Source of the DNA: Acidovorax sp.
Lineage (GTDB): Bacteria; Pseudomonadota; Gammaproteobacteria; Burkholderiales; Burkholderiaceae_C
Length of the DNA stretch: 47,260 bases
Direction: 5' to 3'
Assembly (NCBI GenBank): GCA_018780365.1
Contig: JADMJR010000113.1
Span: 1-47,260 of the forward strand
Part shown: one piece after another, positions 8,501-15,920 of the stretch
How the letters are laid out: each line of letters begins with the position of its first letter
How positions within the stretch are numbered: position 1 is the first letter of the stretch
Notes under the pieces: model-generated
Told to the model about the DNA's origin: nothing
The model's database searches: none
Seen by the model: only the letters and a program-made list of their open reading frames with translations
Program-made: the position numbers and the translations under genes

Positions 8501-9041
8501 CGGTCTGCAAGAACGGGGGCCACACCTCGCGCACGGCCTCGGCATCGTCTTCGAGCAGCTCAAAGTGCGCGGGCAGGCCTTGTTGTTGCAGCAGCGCCAG
8601 CGGCGCTGTGCCCAACAGCGCGGCAAACCAGCTGTGGAAGGTGCGGATCTGCACCGGGCGGCCTGCTTCGAGCAACTGGCGGTATAGATTTTGTAGCGCC
8701 TCGCGCTTGCTCAGTGAGCCCTGGGGGCTGATTCCGCGTGCAACCAGCTCGGCCGTGAGTTCCTCCAGCGGCTTGTGGCTGAACTGCTCCAGCCATTCCT
8801 GCAAACGCTGGCGCATTTCTCCGGCCGCCTTCTTGGTGAAGGTGATGGCCAGGATCTCGTGCGGCGCGCAGCCGTCGAGCAGCGCCCGCAGCATGCGCGA
8901 GACCAGCATCCAGGTCTTGCCCGCACCGGCGCAGGCCTCCACCGCCACGCTGCGCGCAGGGTCGCAGGCGATGGCGTAGAAGGCCTCGCGCGAGACGGGA
9001 CGGCCGTTGTGTTCGTAGGCGGCCTGCGCTCGCTCAGTCAT
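5538..9041 (-). CDS. AddA/RecB-like UvrD-family helicase-nuclease
   Basis: 1167 residues, start ATG 9041, overlapping the upstream stop by 8 bp. Walker A is in EACAGAGKT (about 36-43). Walker B is LLVDEFQDTNPLQW (about 400), followed by GDPKQSIYRFRRAEPQ (motif III). Motifs V and VI are LTVHGAKGLEADCV and LYVAMTRAK. The C-terminal PD-(D/E)XK nuclease is marked by LRIDRLVLRR and WVLDYKSAAQ (about 1070) and QLQRYREAV. It should unwind and degrade double-strand ends together with the AddB-like partner encoded just upstream, preparing them for RecA. Residues encoded at 6970-7030 (LLSKSEHQGRGHQAVGAVLT) coincide with a sequence resembling a dispersed repeat, so this loop may be a repeat-derived segment. 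Confidence 0.92.
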   Translation of the reverse strand: MTERAQAAYEHNGRPVSREAFYAIACDPARSVAVEACAGAGKTWMLVSRMLRALLDGCAPHEILAITFTKKAAGEMRQRLQEWLEQFSHKPLEELTAELVARGISPQGSLSKREALQNLYRQLLEAGRPVQIRTFHSWFAALLGTAPLALLQQQGLPAHFELLEDDAEAVREVWPPFLQTVADSASLRADYEAVVARHGRSQTHKALAAALAKRVEFDLADEAGVVDASVPPFQQAYTELAALAEPADALQTDAALQRWRSRASALGAEANKTPQKAADAIIDALACADLNQRLDQLRRSMFVAKEDRLSKNLEKFPAAQEAEPELQRLLTARRQHEAWQHQQRMARLARCLIAQFVAVKQQHGWVDMNDVERTALVMLADPILSGWVQERLDARIRHLLVDEFQDTNPLQWQALHAWLSGYAGSGGGSAAPSVFIVGDPKQSIYRFRRAEPQVFIAAQAFVRDGLGGDLLSCDHTRRNAQGVIGAVNAVMGQAQAQHETSGFRDHTTESKHPGKLLRLPAITDADDGSQGAGRDPLAWRDSLTEARHEAEETQRMRECTQAAAWVAAQIASGTPPKEVLVLARKRDRLASMQDALRALHLPCVQPEKADLFDAPEVQDMVALLDVLVSSTHDLSLARALKSPLFGLGDEALVALATLRRQSEHAGSSWFDLLSKSEHQGRGHQAVGAVLTQYQAWVGSLPPHDALHAIYEHGDVLARFAAAAPATQRQAVQANLRALLAAALQHDGGRYLTPYALVRAMKKGGVRAPGRANAQAIRLLTVHGAKGLEADCVLLLDTDTRPQKAETMGVLVDWPGEQTVPSAFVFLASESNPPPSAEAALAAEQQARSREELNMLYVAMTRAKHCLALSSVLPSNSAPGSWWNRLAPLAPLMTEVDVGTAPAPAAGAGATPDTFTIAALQPLPEALQSARTKPGAAAAADPSGATPVAMPGDGDSTPLSRQGDAMHQLLEQAGVAGAPLADLRAHGWPAARIARLASDHDITPAAAELAARMAQGILAGEGAWAWDPAQVQTAINEAPLHYQSQSLRIDRLVLRRATHADDAAAGWWVLDYKSAAQPQRQQALVAQLQRYREAVSALMPGEAVYAAFLTGDGRLVPVGEAPGAGGASVAQAPAVGHTLAPVALVAPAKPERACAAPGPADSPQGSLF
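6970..7030. repeat. Degenerate copy of dispersed repeat inside the AddA-like gene
   Basis: The plus strand runs GTCAAAACAGCCCC ... CTTGATGCTCA ... TTTTTGATAGCAAAT. The end TTTGATAGCAAA and overall layout resemble the repeat at 20147-20203 and the copy in the MATE gene, but the middle is much diverged. It stays in frame and codes for a polar loop between helicase segments. The relationship is by eye. Confidence 0.35.
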
Positions 9042-11619
9042 TCCAGAAGTCCTTTCGGCACAGCCCGCGCACGGCGCAGTAGTCACACACCGAGCCCTCG
9101 CCCAGCGCAGGCAGCGGCGCACCGGCGGCGATGCGGGCCATGTCGTGCTGAATGCCTTCGACCAGCACATCGCGCAGGTGCACCACTTCGTCCTGTTCGT
9201 GCATTTGCGTCTCGCCGCGCTCGCCCACGTTGACGTAGGCGGCGCGCAGGGTGTCGTGGCTCAACAGGGCGGCGTAGAAGGCCAGTTGCGTGTCCTCCGC
9301 TCCGCTCTTGATGCGCTGGCGGGTCACGCTGTCGCTTTCGGTTTTGTAGTCGATGACCAGCACCGTGGGCTCACCGGTGGACGAGACGCCATCGATGCGG
9401 TCGAGGGTGCCAACCAGCTCCAGGTCGCCCAGCGGCTGGCGGGCCTTGACCTCGGCCTGGCGGAAGCTGGCGCCCTGCTGCTCGTGCCCGGCCAGCCATT
9501 GCAGGTAGCCGTCGCGCAGTTGCGCCCAACCCGCGGCAAAGGGCAGGAAGTCGCCGTCCTGCAACCGCTGCTCGCGGGTGACGGCCTCGGCGGCAGCGTC
9601 CATGCGGGCGCGGCGCTCCTCCGCGTGGTCGGTCGGGTCGGCCAGCAAGGCTTCATGAAACTGCTGTAGCACGGCGTGCAGCCAGGTGCCAAAGTCGCGC
9701 TTGTCCACCTCGGCGTCCAGCTCGTCGGCCTCGCGCAGGCCCAGTTGGCGCTGGGCAAAGAAGCGGTAGGGACAGTGGCGCAGGTCGGAATACGCGGTGG
9801 ACGAGAGGTGCGCCACCGGCAGCGCCTGGCCCACGGGCTGGGGGCGCAGCGTGGGCGTGGCAGCCACTGCGCGGGCCGCACGGTCGTCCGTGCCGGGCGT
9901 CGCGGTGCCATCCAGTTGCAGGGCCAGCACCAGGGCGCTGGCCAGCAGGGGCTCGCCGCCCTCGTCGCCGGTGCGCCACAGCACATCCACCACGGGCGTG
10001 CGCAGGGCGTGGGCCCAGGCGGCACGCTGGGCGGCTTCGAGCGATGCGCGCGTGGGCAGGCCCCAGGCCTCGCGCTGGGTCTGCGACCAGTCGCCAGCGG
10101 GCTCGGGGGCGGCTTGCAAACGCTTTTCATCGCAGCCCGGCAGCACGGCGGCAGCAAAGGGGCGGGCCAATAGCTGGGGCAGCGGCAGCACAACCACGGG
10201 GGCATCGGCCGCCTGCGCGGCCACATAGCGCCCGGCTTCGAGCACGTCTTTGACCCAGCGGGTGAACTCGGCCAGCGCCATGCGGCGGCCCGCGCTGTCG
10301 CCCCAGCCGTCCAGCTCGGCCTGCTGGCCGTCTTGCAGGCGCAGGGCCGCCAGCACGCGCATGCCGGCCGGGTCGGCCGAGAGGCCTTGCCACTGGCCGG
10401 CTTGCTCCAGCACGGCGCGCAGGGCGGGCAGCCACTGCGCGAGCGGGCGAGCGGTGCGCAGGGTGTCGCGCCAGGCCTCCACCGTGGCCACGGTGCGGGC
10501 CAGGTGGGGCTGGGCGCTCAGGTCGCGCGCAGCGGCAGCGCTCCAGTGCTGCACCACGCCCTTGCGCAGCCATTGCTCCAGCCGATTCACCTCGCCCGGC
10601 ATCAGCGCAGGGGTGTGTTTGATCCAGTCCAGCACCGCGTTGGAAGAGGCGTTCCACGCCGCAGCCTTCAGCGCGGCCATGACCCGTGAAGCAGCGCGTG
10701 TGGTGGAAAGAATCCAGCCACTTTCATCACGCACCAACACGCCGCTGCTGTCCAGGTGGGCCAGCACGCGGCGGATCAGCGCCCGGTCGGTGGCGGCCAG
10801 CGCCACGGGCACCCGGCCATCGCGGACATGGGCCAGCACGCAGGCAGCGGCGCGGTGGGCTTCGTCTTCGGCATCGGTGGCAGCGTGCAAGGCCCACTGC
10901 GGCGGTGCGGGGGCATCTCCAACCACATCACCGACCAGGGCAGGCAACGCAATGCAGGTGCCTTGCTCGCCCCAATGGGCCATCAGGGCCGGGGTCAGTG
11001 CGTCGGACTGAAAGCCTTCGAGCACCACCACAGCATCCACCGCCGCGCGCACGCCAGGCTCAAACAGCACATCGGTGGCGTGACGCGAGGCCAGCACCCA
11101 TTCCAGCGCCAGGCGCGCCACCAGGGCCTCGTAATGCAGGGTGCTGCCCTCTTCCGCGCTGGTCAGCAGTTTGCGGGCCTCGTCGCCCCAGGTTGCACGC
11201 TGCGCGGGGGGCACGGCCGCCACGACTGGCGCCAGTTGGGCTGCAGCTTCTTGCAGGGGCGTGGCCAGCATCTCGCGCTGGGCGCTCTGCCCCACGCGCT
11301 CCAGCAAGGCGCGGGCGGTGAGGGTGTCGCGCGCCACGTCGCCCGCAAAGTCGTCGGCCGAAGGCTCAAACACCTGCAACTGACGCGCCCAGTTGCGGGA
11401 GGTCTCGAAGCGCGGGGCAAAACCCTGCGAAAACTGCAGCGCCCAGTGGCGTTGGGCCCAGGGCATGAGCTGGGCGTAGGGCACCAGCACCACGGTGCGT
11501 GCCAGATGCCCCCCTTGGGCCCGGGCATGCCCAGCCACCTGGGCCAGCGCACGCCGCCACAGCGCAGCGCATGAGGCCGCATAGTCGACGCACTGATCAC
11601 TTTTCGCTATGACTGTCAT
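9034..11619 (-). CDS. AddB-like PD-(D/E)XK nuclease / inactivated helicase, DNA repair
   Basis: 861 residues from ATG 11619. In-frame starts at 11640 (ATG) and 11670 (GTG) are also possible, and no Shine-Dalgarno decides. The C-terminal RecB-type nuclease has TLDRIDGV followed by VLVIDYKTES (about 755-780). An AddB-style iron-sulfur cluster is suggested by a cysteine in LRHCPYRFFAQRQ (about 614) and three in CDYCAVRGLCRKDF at the C-terminus. Residues 10-500 are a degenerate helicase-like region without a Walker A motif. This matches the proteobacterial 'probable DNA repair protein' family paired with a RecB-like helicase. Its stop overlaps the start of the AddA-like gene (ATGACTGA), so the two are translationally coupled and probably form one complex. 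Confidence 0.85.
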   Translation of the reverse strand: MTVIAKSDQCVDYAASCAALWRRALAQVAGHARAQGGHLARTVVLVPYAQLMPWAQRHWALQFSQGFAPRFETSRNWARQLQVFEPSADDFAGDVARDTLTARALLERVGQSAQREMLATPLQEAAAQLAPVVAAVPPAQRATWGDEARKLLTSAEEGSTLHYEALVARLALEWVLASRHATDVLFEPGVRAAVDAVVVLEGFQSDALTPALMAHWGEQGTCIALPALVGDVVGDAPAPPQWALHAATDAEDEAHRAAACVLAHVRDGRVPVALAATDRALIRRVLAHLDSSGVLVRDESGWILSTTRAASRVMAALKAAAWNASSNAVLDWIKHTPALMPGEVNRLEQWLRKGVVQHWSAAAARDLSAQPHLARTVATVEAWRDTLRTARPLAQWLPALRAVLEQAGQWQGLSADPAGMRVLAALRLQDGQQAELDGWGDSAGRRMALAEFTRWVKDVLEAGRYVAAQAADAPVVVLPLPQLLARPFAAAVLPGCDEKRLQAAPEPAGDWSQTQREAWGLPTRASLEAAQRAAWAHALRTPVVDVLWRTGDEGGEPLLASALVLALQLDGTATPGTDDRAARAVAATPTLRPQPVGQALPVAHLSSTAYSDLRHCPYRFFAQRQLGLREADELDAEVDKRDFGTWLHAVLQQFHEALLADPTDHAEERRARMDAAAEAVTREQRLQDGDFLPFAAGWAQLRDGYLQWLAGHEQQGASFRQAEVKARQPLGDLELVGTLDRIDGVSSTGEPTVLVIDYKTESDSVTRQRIKSGAEDTQLAFYAALLSHDTLRAAYVNVGERGETQMHEQDEVVHLRDVLVEGIQHDMARIAAGAPLPALGEGSVCDYCAVRGLCRKDFWND

Positions 11620-11623
11620 AGCG
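11605..11623. promoter_or_regulatory. Perfect 19-bp palindrome at the AddB-like 5' end
   Basis: CGCTATGACTGTCATAGCG: nine-base arms around one central base. It overlaps the ATG at 11617-11619 that I chose for the AddB-like gene and lies about 105 bp before trxA. It does not match the LexA box. It could be an operator for either divergent gene, or chance coding sequence if the gene starts upstream at 11640 or 11670. Confidence 0.4.
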
Positions 11624-11728
11624 TCGCAAGCCCCGGCCATACCGGTGAATGGGGGATTGGTTTCTGTCACAATGCCCTGACTTTAAACGTACACCGGTCC
11701 CAACCCGCCCAAGATCAAGGAATCCGCC

Positions 11729-12061
11729 ATGGCCAGCGAACTCATCAAACATGTCTCTGACGCCAGCTTTGAAGCCGACGTGCTCCAACCCGGCTCCGCC
11801 GTGCTGGTGGACTACTGGGCCGAGTGGTGCGGCCCCTGCAAGATGATTGCCCCCATCCTGGACGAAGTCGCAGGCACCTACCAAGGCAAGCTGCAGATCG
11901 CCAAGATGAATGTGGACGAAAACCGCGAGATCCCCGCCAAGTTCGGCATCCGCGGCATCCCCACCCTGATGCTGTTCAAGGACGGCCAGCTGGCCGCCAC
12001 CAAGGTCGGCGCGATGAGCAAGGCGCAACTGACCGCCTTCATCGATCAGCAACTGGCCTGA
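11729..12061 (+). CDS. trxA: Thioredoxin 1
   Basis: 110 residues, the standard thioredoxin length. The redox motif WCGPC sits at residues 33-37 and the cis-proline in GIPT at about 78. The buried Asp of VDYWAEW (D28) is present. It reduces disulfides in cytosolic proteins such as ribonucleotide reductase, and is itself recharged by thioredoxin reductase. ATG 11729 is preceded by AAGGA at a suitable distance. It is divergent from the AddB-like gene and followed by its own terminator, then rho, the usual trxA-rho order of proteobacteria. Confidence 0.97.
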   Translation: MASELIKHVSDASFEADVLQPGSAVLVDYWAEWCGPCKMIAPILDEVAGTYQGKLQIAKMNVDENREIPAKFGIRGIPTLMLFKDGQLAATKVGAMSKAQLTAFIDQQLA

Positions 12062-12067
12062 TCCCCC

Positions 12068-12106
12068 AAAATGCCCCGCCGGTTTGTTGCCTGCGGGGCA
12101 TTTTTT
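12068..12106 (+). terminator. Rho-independent terminator of trxA
   Basis: AAAATGCCCCGC (12068-12079) pairs with GCGGGGCATTTT (12093-12104) across a 13-base loop. The stem ends in a run of six T. It begins six bases after the trxA stop codon. Confidence 0.9.
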
Positions 12107-12336
12107 GGGATGCCTGCGGCGCGCACCGGCGCCAGGGGCACACCGCAGTGATCGCCCCAATTGCGGCCCCATGAAGCCCCTGCATTTTTTCCTGTCATAA
12201 TTCCCTCAGATCACCGGCATGCATGCATTGGCAGCCGGACCAAGATCCCCGGCGAGCCGGACCTGCAAACAGCAGCCCATCCGGCACCAGCCCCCCTCCC
12301 CCAAGATTCTTACCAGCTCCGCCAAGGAGTCATTCC
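12107..12336 (+). promoter_or_regulatory. rho promoter and leader region
   Basis: No gene is seen in these 230 bases. CATAAT at 12196-12201 is a plausible -10 element, with only a weak -35 candidate (TGAAGC, 12172-12177, 18-bp spacer). Transcription from here would give a leader of about 130 nt that is rich in C and poor in G from 12270 to 12300 (AGCCCCCCTCCCCCAAG-like), as expected of a Rho-loading site. Autoregulation of rho by such a leader is known in E. coli; here it is inference. Confidence 0.4.
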
Positions 12337-13599
12337 ATGCACTTAAACGAACTCAAGGCACTGCACGTGTCTGAAGTCCTGAAGCAGGCCGAAGAACTCG
12401 AAATCGAAAACACGGGCCGCATGCGCAAGCAGGAGTTGATGTTTGCGATCATCAAGAAGCGTGCAAAGACCGGGGAGCAGATCATTGCCGACGGCGTGCT
12501 GGAAATCCTGCCCGACGGCTTCGGCTTCCTGCGCAGCCCGGACACGAGCTTTACCGCCAGCACGGACGATATCTACATCAGTCCCAGCCAGGTGCGTCGC
12601 TTCAACCTGCACACCGGCGACATGATCGAAGGTGAAGTCCGTACCCCCAAAGACGGGGAACGTTACTTCGCACTGAACAAGCTCGACTCCGTCAACGGTG
12701 GCCCGCCGGAGCAGAACAAGCACAAGGTGATGTTCGAAAACCTGACGCCCCTGTTCCCAAAGGAACAGATGAAGCTGGAGCGCGACTTCAAGGGCGAAGA
12801 AAACATCACAGGCCGCATCATCGACATCATTGCGCCCATCGGCCGTGGCCAGCGCGCGCTGATCGTCGCCCCGCCCAAGAGCGGCAAGACGGTGATGATG
12901 CAGCACATCGCCCACGCCATCACGGCCAACAACCCCGACGTGCACCTGATGGTGCTGCTGGTGGACGAGCGCCCTGAAGAAGTGACCGAAATGCAGCGCA
13001 CGGTGAAGGGCGAGATCATCGCCTCCACCTTCGACGAACCCGCCGCACGCCACGTGCATGTGGCCGAGATGGTGATCGAGCGCGCCAAGCGCCTGGTCGA
13101 ATTGAAGAAGGACGTGGTGATCCTGCTCGACTCCATCACCCGCCTGGCCCGCGCCTACAACAACGTGGTGCCGTCGAGCGGCAAGGTGCTGTCGGGTGGT
13201 GTGGACGCCGCCGCGCTGCAGCGCCCCAAGCGCTTCTTTGGTGCCGCCCGCAAGGTCGAGGAAGGTGGCTCGCTGACCATCATCGCCACCGCGCTGGTCG
13301 ACACCGGCAGCCGCATGGACGAAGTGATCTTTGAAGAATTCAAGGGCACGGGCAACTGCGAAATCCACCTGAACCGCCGCCTGTACGAAAAGCGCGTGTT
13401 CCCCGCCATCGAGCTCAACAAGAGCGGCACGCGCCGCGAAGAGCTGCTGCTGGCGCCCGAGATCCTGCAAAAGACCCGCATCCTGCGCCAGTTCATGTAC
13501 AACATGGACGAGATCGAGTCGATGGAGCTCATGATCAAGAACATGAAGGCCACCAAGACCAATGTGGACTTCTTCGACATGATGCGAAGGGGTGGATAA
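12337..13599 (+). CDS. rho: Transcription termination factor Rho
   Basis: 420 residues, like E. coli Rho (419). ATG 12337 follows AAGGAG (12324-12329) by seven bases, and the upstream in-frame ATG at 12223 has no support. The N-terminal helical region is followed by the RNA-binding RNP1 DGFGFLRS (about 60-67). Walker A is APPKSGKT (about 177-184) and Walker [17 protein letters not shown]. The Q-loop and R-loop region follows ([18 protein letters not shown]), and the C-terminus ends [11 protein letters not shown]. The hexameric ATP-dependent RNA helicase releases transcripts at C-rich sites. No anomalies. Confidence 0.98.
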   Translation: MHLNELKALHVSEVLKQAEELEIENTGRMRKQELMFAIIKKRAKTGEQIIADGVLEILPDGFGFLRSPDTSFTASTDDIYISPSQVRRFNLHTGDMIEGEVRTPKDGERYFALNKLDSVNGGPPEQNKHKVMFENLTPLFPKEQMKLERDFKGEENITGRIIDIIAPIGRGQRALIVAPPKSGKTVMMQHIAHAITANNPDVHLMVLLVDERPEEVTEMQRTVKGEIIASTFDEPAARHVHVAEMVIERAKRLVELKKDVVILLDSITRLARAYNNVVPSSGKVLSGGVDAAALQRPKRFFGAARKVEEGGSLTIIATALVDTGSRMDEVIFEEFKGTGNCEIHLNRRLYEKRVFPAIELNKSGTRREELLLAPEILQKTRILRQFMYNMDEIESMELMIKNMKATKTNVDFFDMMRRGG

Positions 13600-13600
13600 G

Positions 13601-13690
13601 CTCCCCCTGAGTCGCTTCGCGCCTTCCCCCTGAGGGGGATGCCACCGGTGGACTGGCAAAGCCAGATCCACGGTGGCACTGGTCTCAGGG
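13601..13690. repeat. Intergenic palindromic repeat after rho
   Basis: CTCCCCCTGAG leads into a tight hairpin CCCCC-TGA-GGGGG (13626-13638). A longer imperfect stem follows at 13641-13677 (GCCACCGGTGGACTGGC against GCCAGATCCACGGTGGC), and the stretch closes with CTCAGGG. No T run follows, so it is not a typical terminator. Elements of the CCCCCTGAG...GGGGG kind are, to my recollection, frequent between genes in Comamonadaceae. It may act as an mRNA 3' stabiliser for rho. Confidence 0.5.
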
Positions 13691-13756
13691 CGCGCCAGTT
13701 TCAAGCGTCACGCCCTGAGTTACCGGCACTCGAAAGGATCCCAATTTGCCCTGTGC

Positions 13757-13762
13757 CATAAT
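13757..13762 (+). promoter_or_regulatory. Putative -10 element for rpmE2
   Basis: CATAAT about 95 bp before the rpmE2 start, in an otherwise gene-free stretch (13600-13856). No convincing -35 hexamer was found at the proper spacing. Low certainty. Confidence 0.3.
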
Positions 13763-13856
13763 GGAGGGCTTTTTCTGCGGAAAGTACGCTGAATGTTCCA
13801 CGGCGCAAAGGTTGCACCGGGTTCAGCACGGCTCCCGCACTTGACAAGGATTGATC

Positions 13857-14111
13857 ATGAAAGAAGGCATTCACCCCAACTACCGCGAAGTCCTGTTCTC
13901 GGACCTGTCCAACGGCTTCAAGTTCGTGACCCGTTCGTGCGTGAACACGAAGGAAATGGAAACCTTCGAAGGCAAGGAATACCCGCTGTTCAAGCTGGAT
14001 ACGTCCTCTGAATCGCACCCCTTCTACACCGGTACGCAAAAGTCGGTGGACAACATGGGTGGCCGCGTGGAGCGCTTCCGCAACCGTTTCGGCAAGACCG
14101 CAGCGAAGTAA
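13857..14111 (+). CDS. rpmE2: 50S ribosomal protein L31 type B
   Basis: 84 residues: [20 protein letters not shown] at the start, then [27 protein letters not shown], the type B L31 signature. The zinc-binding CxxC of type A L31 is missing; there is a single cysteine in TRSCVN. This is the zinc-independent form, which in other bacteria replaces the zinc form when zinc is scarce, although many Burkholderiales carry only type B. ATG 13857 follows AAGGA by six bases; a TTG six bases upstream is in frame but less likely. A strong terminator follows. Confidence 0.95.
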   Translation: MKEGIHPNYREVLFSDLSNGFKFVTRSCVNTKEMETFEGKEYPLFKLDTSSESHPFYTGTQKSVDNMGGRVERFRNRFGKTAAK

Positions 14112-14133
14112 TTCGCCCTTGCGTTCCCGCCAG

Positions 14134-14165
14134 AAAGGCAGCCCGGGCAACCGGGCTGCCTTTTT
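14134..14165 (+). terminator. Rho-independent terminator of rpmE2
   Basis: AAAGGCAGCCCGG (14134-14146) pairs with CCGGGCTGCCTTT around a four-base loop, followed by more T residues. It is a strong GC stem 22 bp after the rpmE2 stop. Confidence 0.93.
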
Positions 14166-14219
14166 CTTTGTTTTTGCCCTTATTCTCGGTGGCTCCTTCG
14201 CCCTGCTGCCCACTGACGC

Positions 14220-15920
14220 GTGACTCCACCCACCCCCGCCATCGTTACCCAGAATGCTGTGAGCCCCCTGCCACGCTGGGCGCTATTGCTGCTGTGCCTT
14301 GCCTACGTGGTGCCCGGCTTTGTCGGACGTGATCCCTGGAAGAGTGCGGACGTCACGGCATTTGGCTACATGCTGGAACTGGCCCAGGGGCGTACCCCGT
14401 GGCTGAGCCCTCTGCTGGGTGGTATGCCACCGGAAACCGAGGGGCTGCTGCCCTACTGGATCGGGGCGTGGGCCATGCAGATCGCGCCGCAATGGCTGTC
14501 GCCCGAGATGGCGGTGCGCATTCCCTTTGCCGGCCTGCTGGTCCTCACGCTCATCGCCACCTGGTACGGGGTGTACTACCTGGCACGCAGCCCCGGCGCC
14601 CAGCCCGTGGCCTTCGCGTTTGGCGGTGAGGCCCCGCCCCTTGACTATGCCCGCGCCATTGCCGACGGTGCGCTGCTGGCACTGATCGCCTGCCTGGGCC
14701 TCGCCCAGCTATCGCACGAGGTCACCAGCTATCTGGTGCAGCTCAGTTGCACGGCCTTGCTCTTCTTCGCAGTGGCTGCCATGCCGCACCGCACCGTGGC
14801 GCCTGCGGTGGCACTGGTGGCGGGCCTGGCCGGGCTGACGCTGGCGGGGGCCCCCGCGCTGGCCGCGATGCTGGGCGTGGGCAGCATGGTGCTGGTGGTG
14901 CTGGCCCCTGGCAGCAACACCGACCGCAGGTGGCACTGGGCCCTGGCGCTGGCGGTTGTCACACTGGCCGCCGCGTGGCTGGCCTGGACACTGGACCTGT
15001 GGCGCTGGCGTATCGTCGGCACCAATGCGGGCGGCAAGGAGTGGCAGAGCCTGGCGCGCCTGTTGCTGTGGTTTGGCTGGCCCGCATGGCCCCTGGCGCT
15101 CTGGACGCTGTGGCGCTGGCGCAAGCAGATCGTCAACCGCCAAGGCCACCGGCACCTGCTGCTGCCGCTGTGGTTCTCGGCTGTGTCCATTGCCGCCACC
15201 ATCACCACCCAGCCCGCAGACCGGGCCTTGCTGCTGGGCCTGCCCGCCATGGCCTCGCTGGCGGCCTTTGCGCTGCCCACCTTGCGCCGCAGCGTGGGCG
15301 CACTGATCGATTGGTTCACCCTGCTGTTTTTCACCGTGTCCGCGCTGGCGATCTGGGTGATCTGGATTGCCATGCAGACCGGCGTACCCGCCAAACCGGC
15401 CGCCAACGTGGCCAAGCTCGCGCCCGGGTTTGTGCCCCAGTTTTCGGCGCTGGCGCTGGTGGTGGCCCTGGCTGCCACCGTGGGCTGGTGCAGCCTGGTC
15501 TGGTGGCGCGCGTCCCGCGACCGTGCCCCTATCTGGAAGAGCCTGGTGCTGCCCGCCGGGGGTGCAGCCCTGGGCTGGGTGCTGTTGATGACACTGTGGC
15601 TGCCACTGCTGGACTATGCGCGCAGCTATAGCCCTCAGGTGCGCAGTGTTGTGGTGGCCCTGGGCCCCGCCCCCGGGTGCATCCAGACCGCGGGACTCAA
15701 CCGCGCCCAGGTGGCCGCGCTGCAGTACCACGGCCAGCTCTCGCTGCAACGCGCGGGCCTGCAGGACGAGTGCCAATGGCTGCTGGCAGACATTGCCTCC
15801 TGGCCTGCATCCGAGCGCATGGTCAACGCCGTCCTGTGGGAGCCCAAAGCCACCCTCCCCCGCCCGACAGACAAGAACGACCACCTCCTGCTGTTCCACC
15901 GCAAGGGCACGGCGCGCTGA
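14220..15920 (+). CDS. Polytopic membrane protein, ArnT/PMT-like glycosyltransferase
   Basis: 566 residues from GTG 14220. About ten to twelve hydrophobic segments span the protein. After the first segment, FVGRDPWKSADVTAFGYMLELAQG occupies the place of the acidic loop found in ArnT and other family 39/83 glycosyltransferases, and PETEGLLPYWIGAWAMQIAP resembles the next conserved loop. Such enzymes move a sugar from a lipid carrier onto lipid A or protein in the periplasm. Substrate cannot be told from sequence. The C-terminal loop (ALGPAPGCIQTAGLNRAQVAALQYHG) is probably periplasmic. Its stop overlaps the start of the next gene (TGATG), so both are coupled. The start is weakly supported, with no clear Shine-Dalgarno. 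Confidence 0.7.
   Translation: MTPPTPAIVTQNAVSPLPRWALLLLCLAYVVPGFVGRDPWKSADVTAFGYMLELAQGRTPWLSPLLGGMPPETEGLLPYWIGAWAMQIAPQWLSPEMAVRIPFAGLLVLTLIATWYGVYYLARSPGAQPVAFAFGGEAPPLDYARAIADGALLALIACLGLAQLSHEVTSYLVQLSCTALLFFAVAAMPHRTVAPAVALVAGLAGLTLAGAPALAAMLGVGSMVLVVLAPGSNTDRRWHWALALAVVTLAAAWLAWTLDLWRWRIVGTNAGGKEWQSLARLLLWFGWPAWPLALWTLWRWRKQIVNRQGHRHLLLPLWFSAVSIAATITTQPADRALLLGLPAMASLAAFALPTLRRSVGALIDWFTLLFFTVSALAIWVIWIAMQTGVPAKPAANVAKLAPGFVPQFSALALVVALAATVGWCSLVWWRASRDRAPIWKSLVLPAGGAALGWVLLMTLWLPLLDYARSYSPQVRSVVVALGPAPGCIQTAGLNRAQVAALQYHGQLSLQRAGLQDECQWLLADIASWPASERMVNAVLWEPKATLPRPTDKNDHLLLFHRKGTAR

Noticed and set aside
11605-11623. LexA (SOS) box before the AddB/AddA-like genes
   Set aside because: The palindrome lacks the CTGT-N8-ACAG pattern expected of LexA sites, so SOS control is not supported.
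12343-13704. Long minus-strand open frame (453 codons) opposite rho
   Set aside because: It is the mirror of a conserved gene in high-GC DNA. The predicted protein is His/Gly/Val-rich without motifs, and rho explains the conservation.
14709-15899. Minus-strand open frame of 396 codons opposite the ArnT-like gene
   Set aside because: Gln/Gly/His-rich shadow; the plus strand encodes regular membrane segments and is coupled to the next gene.
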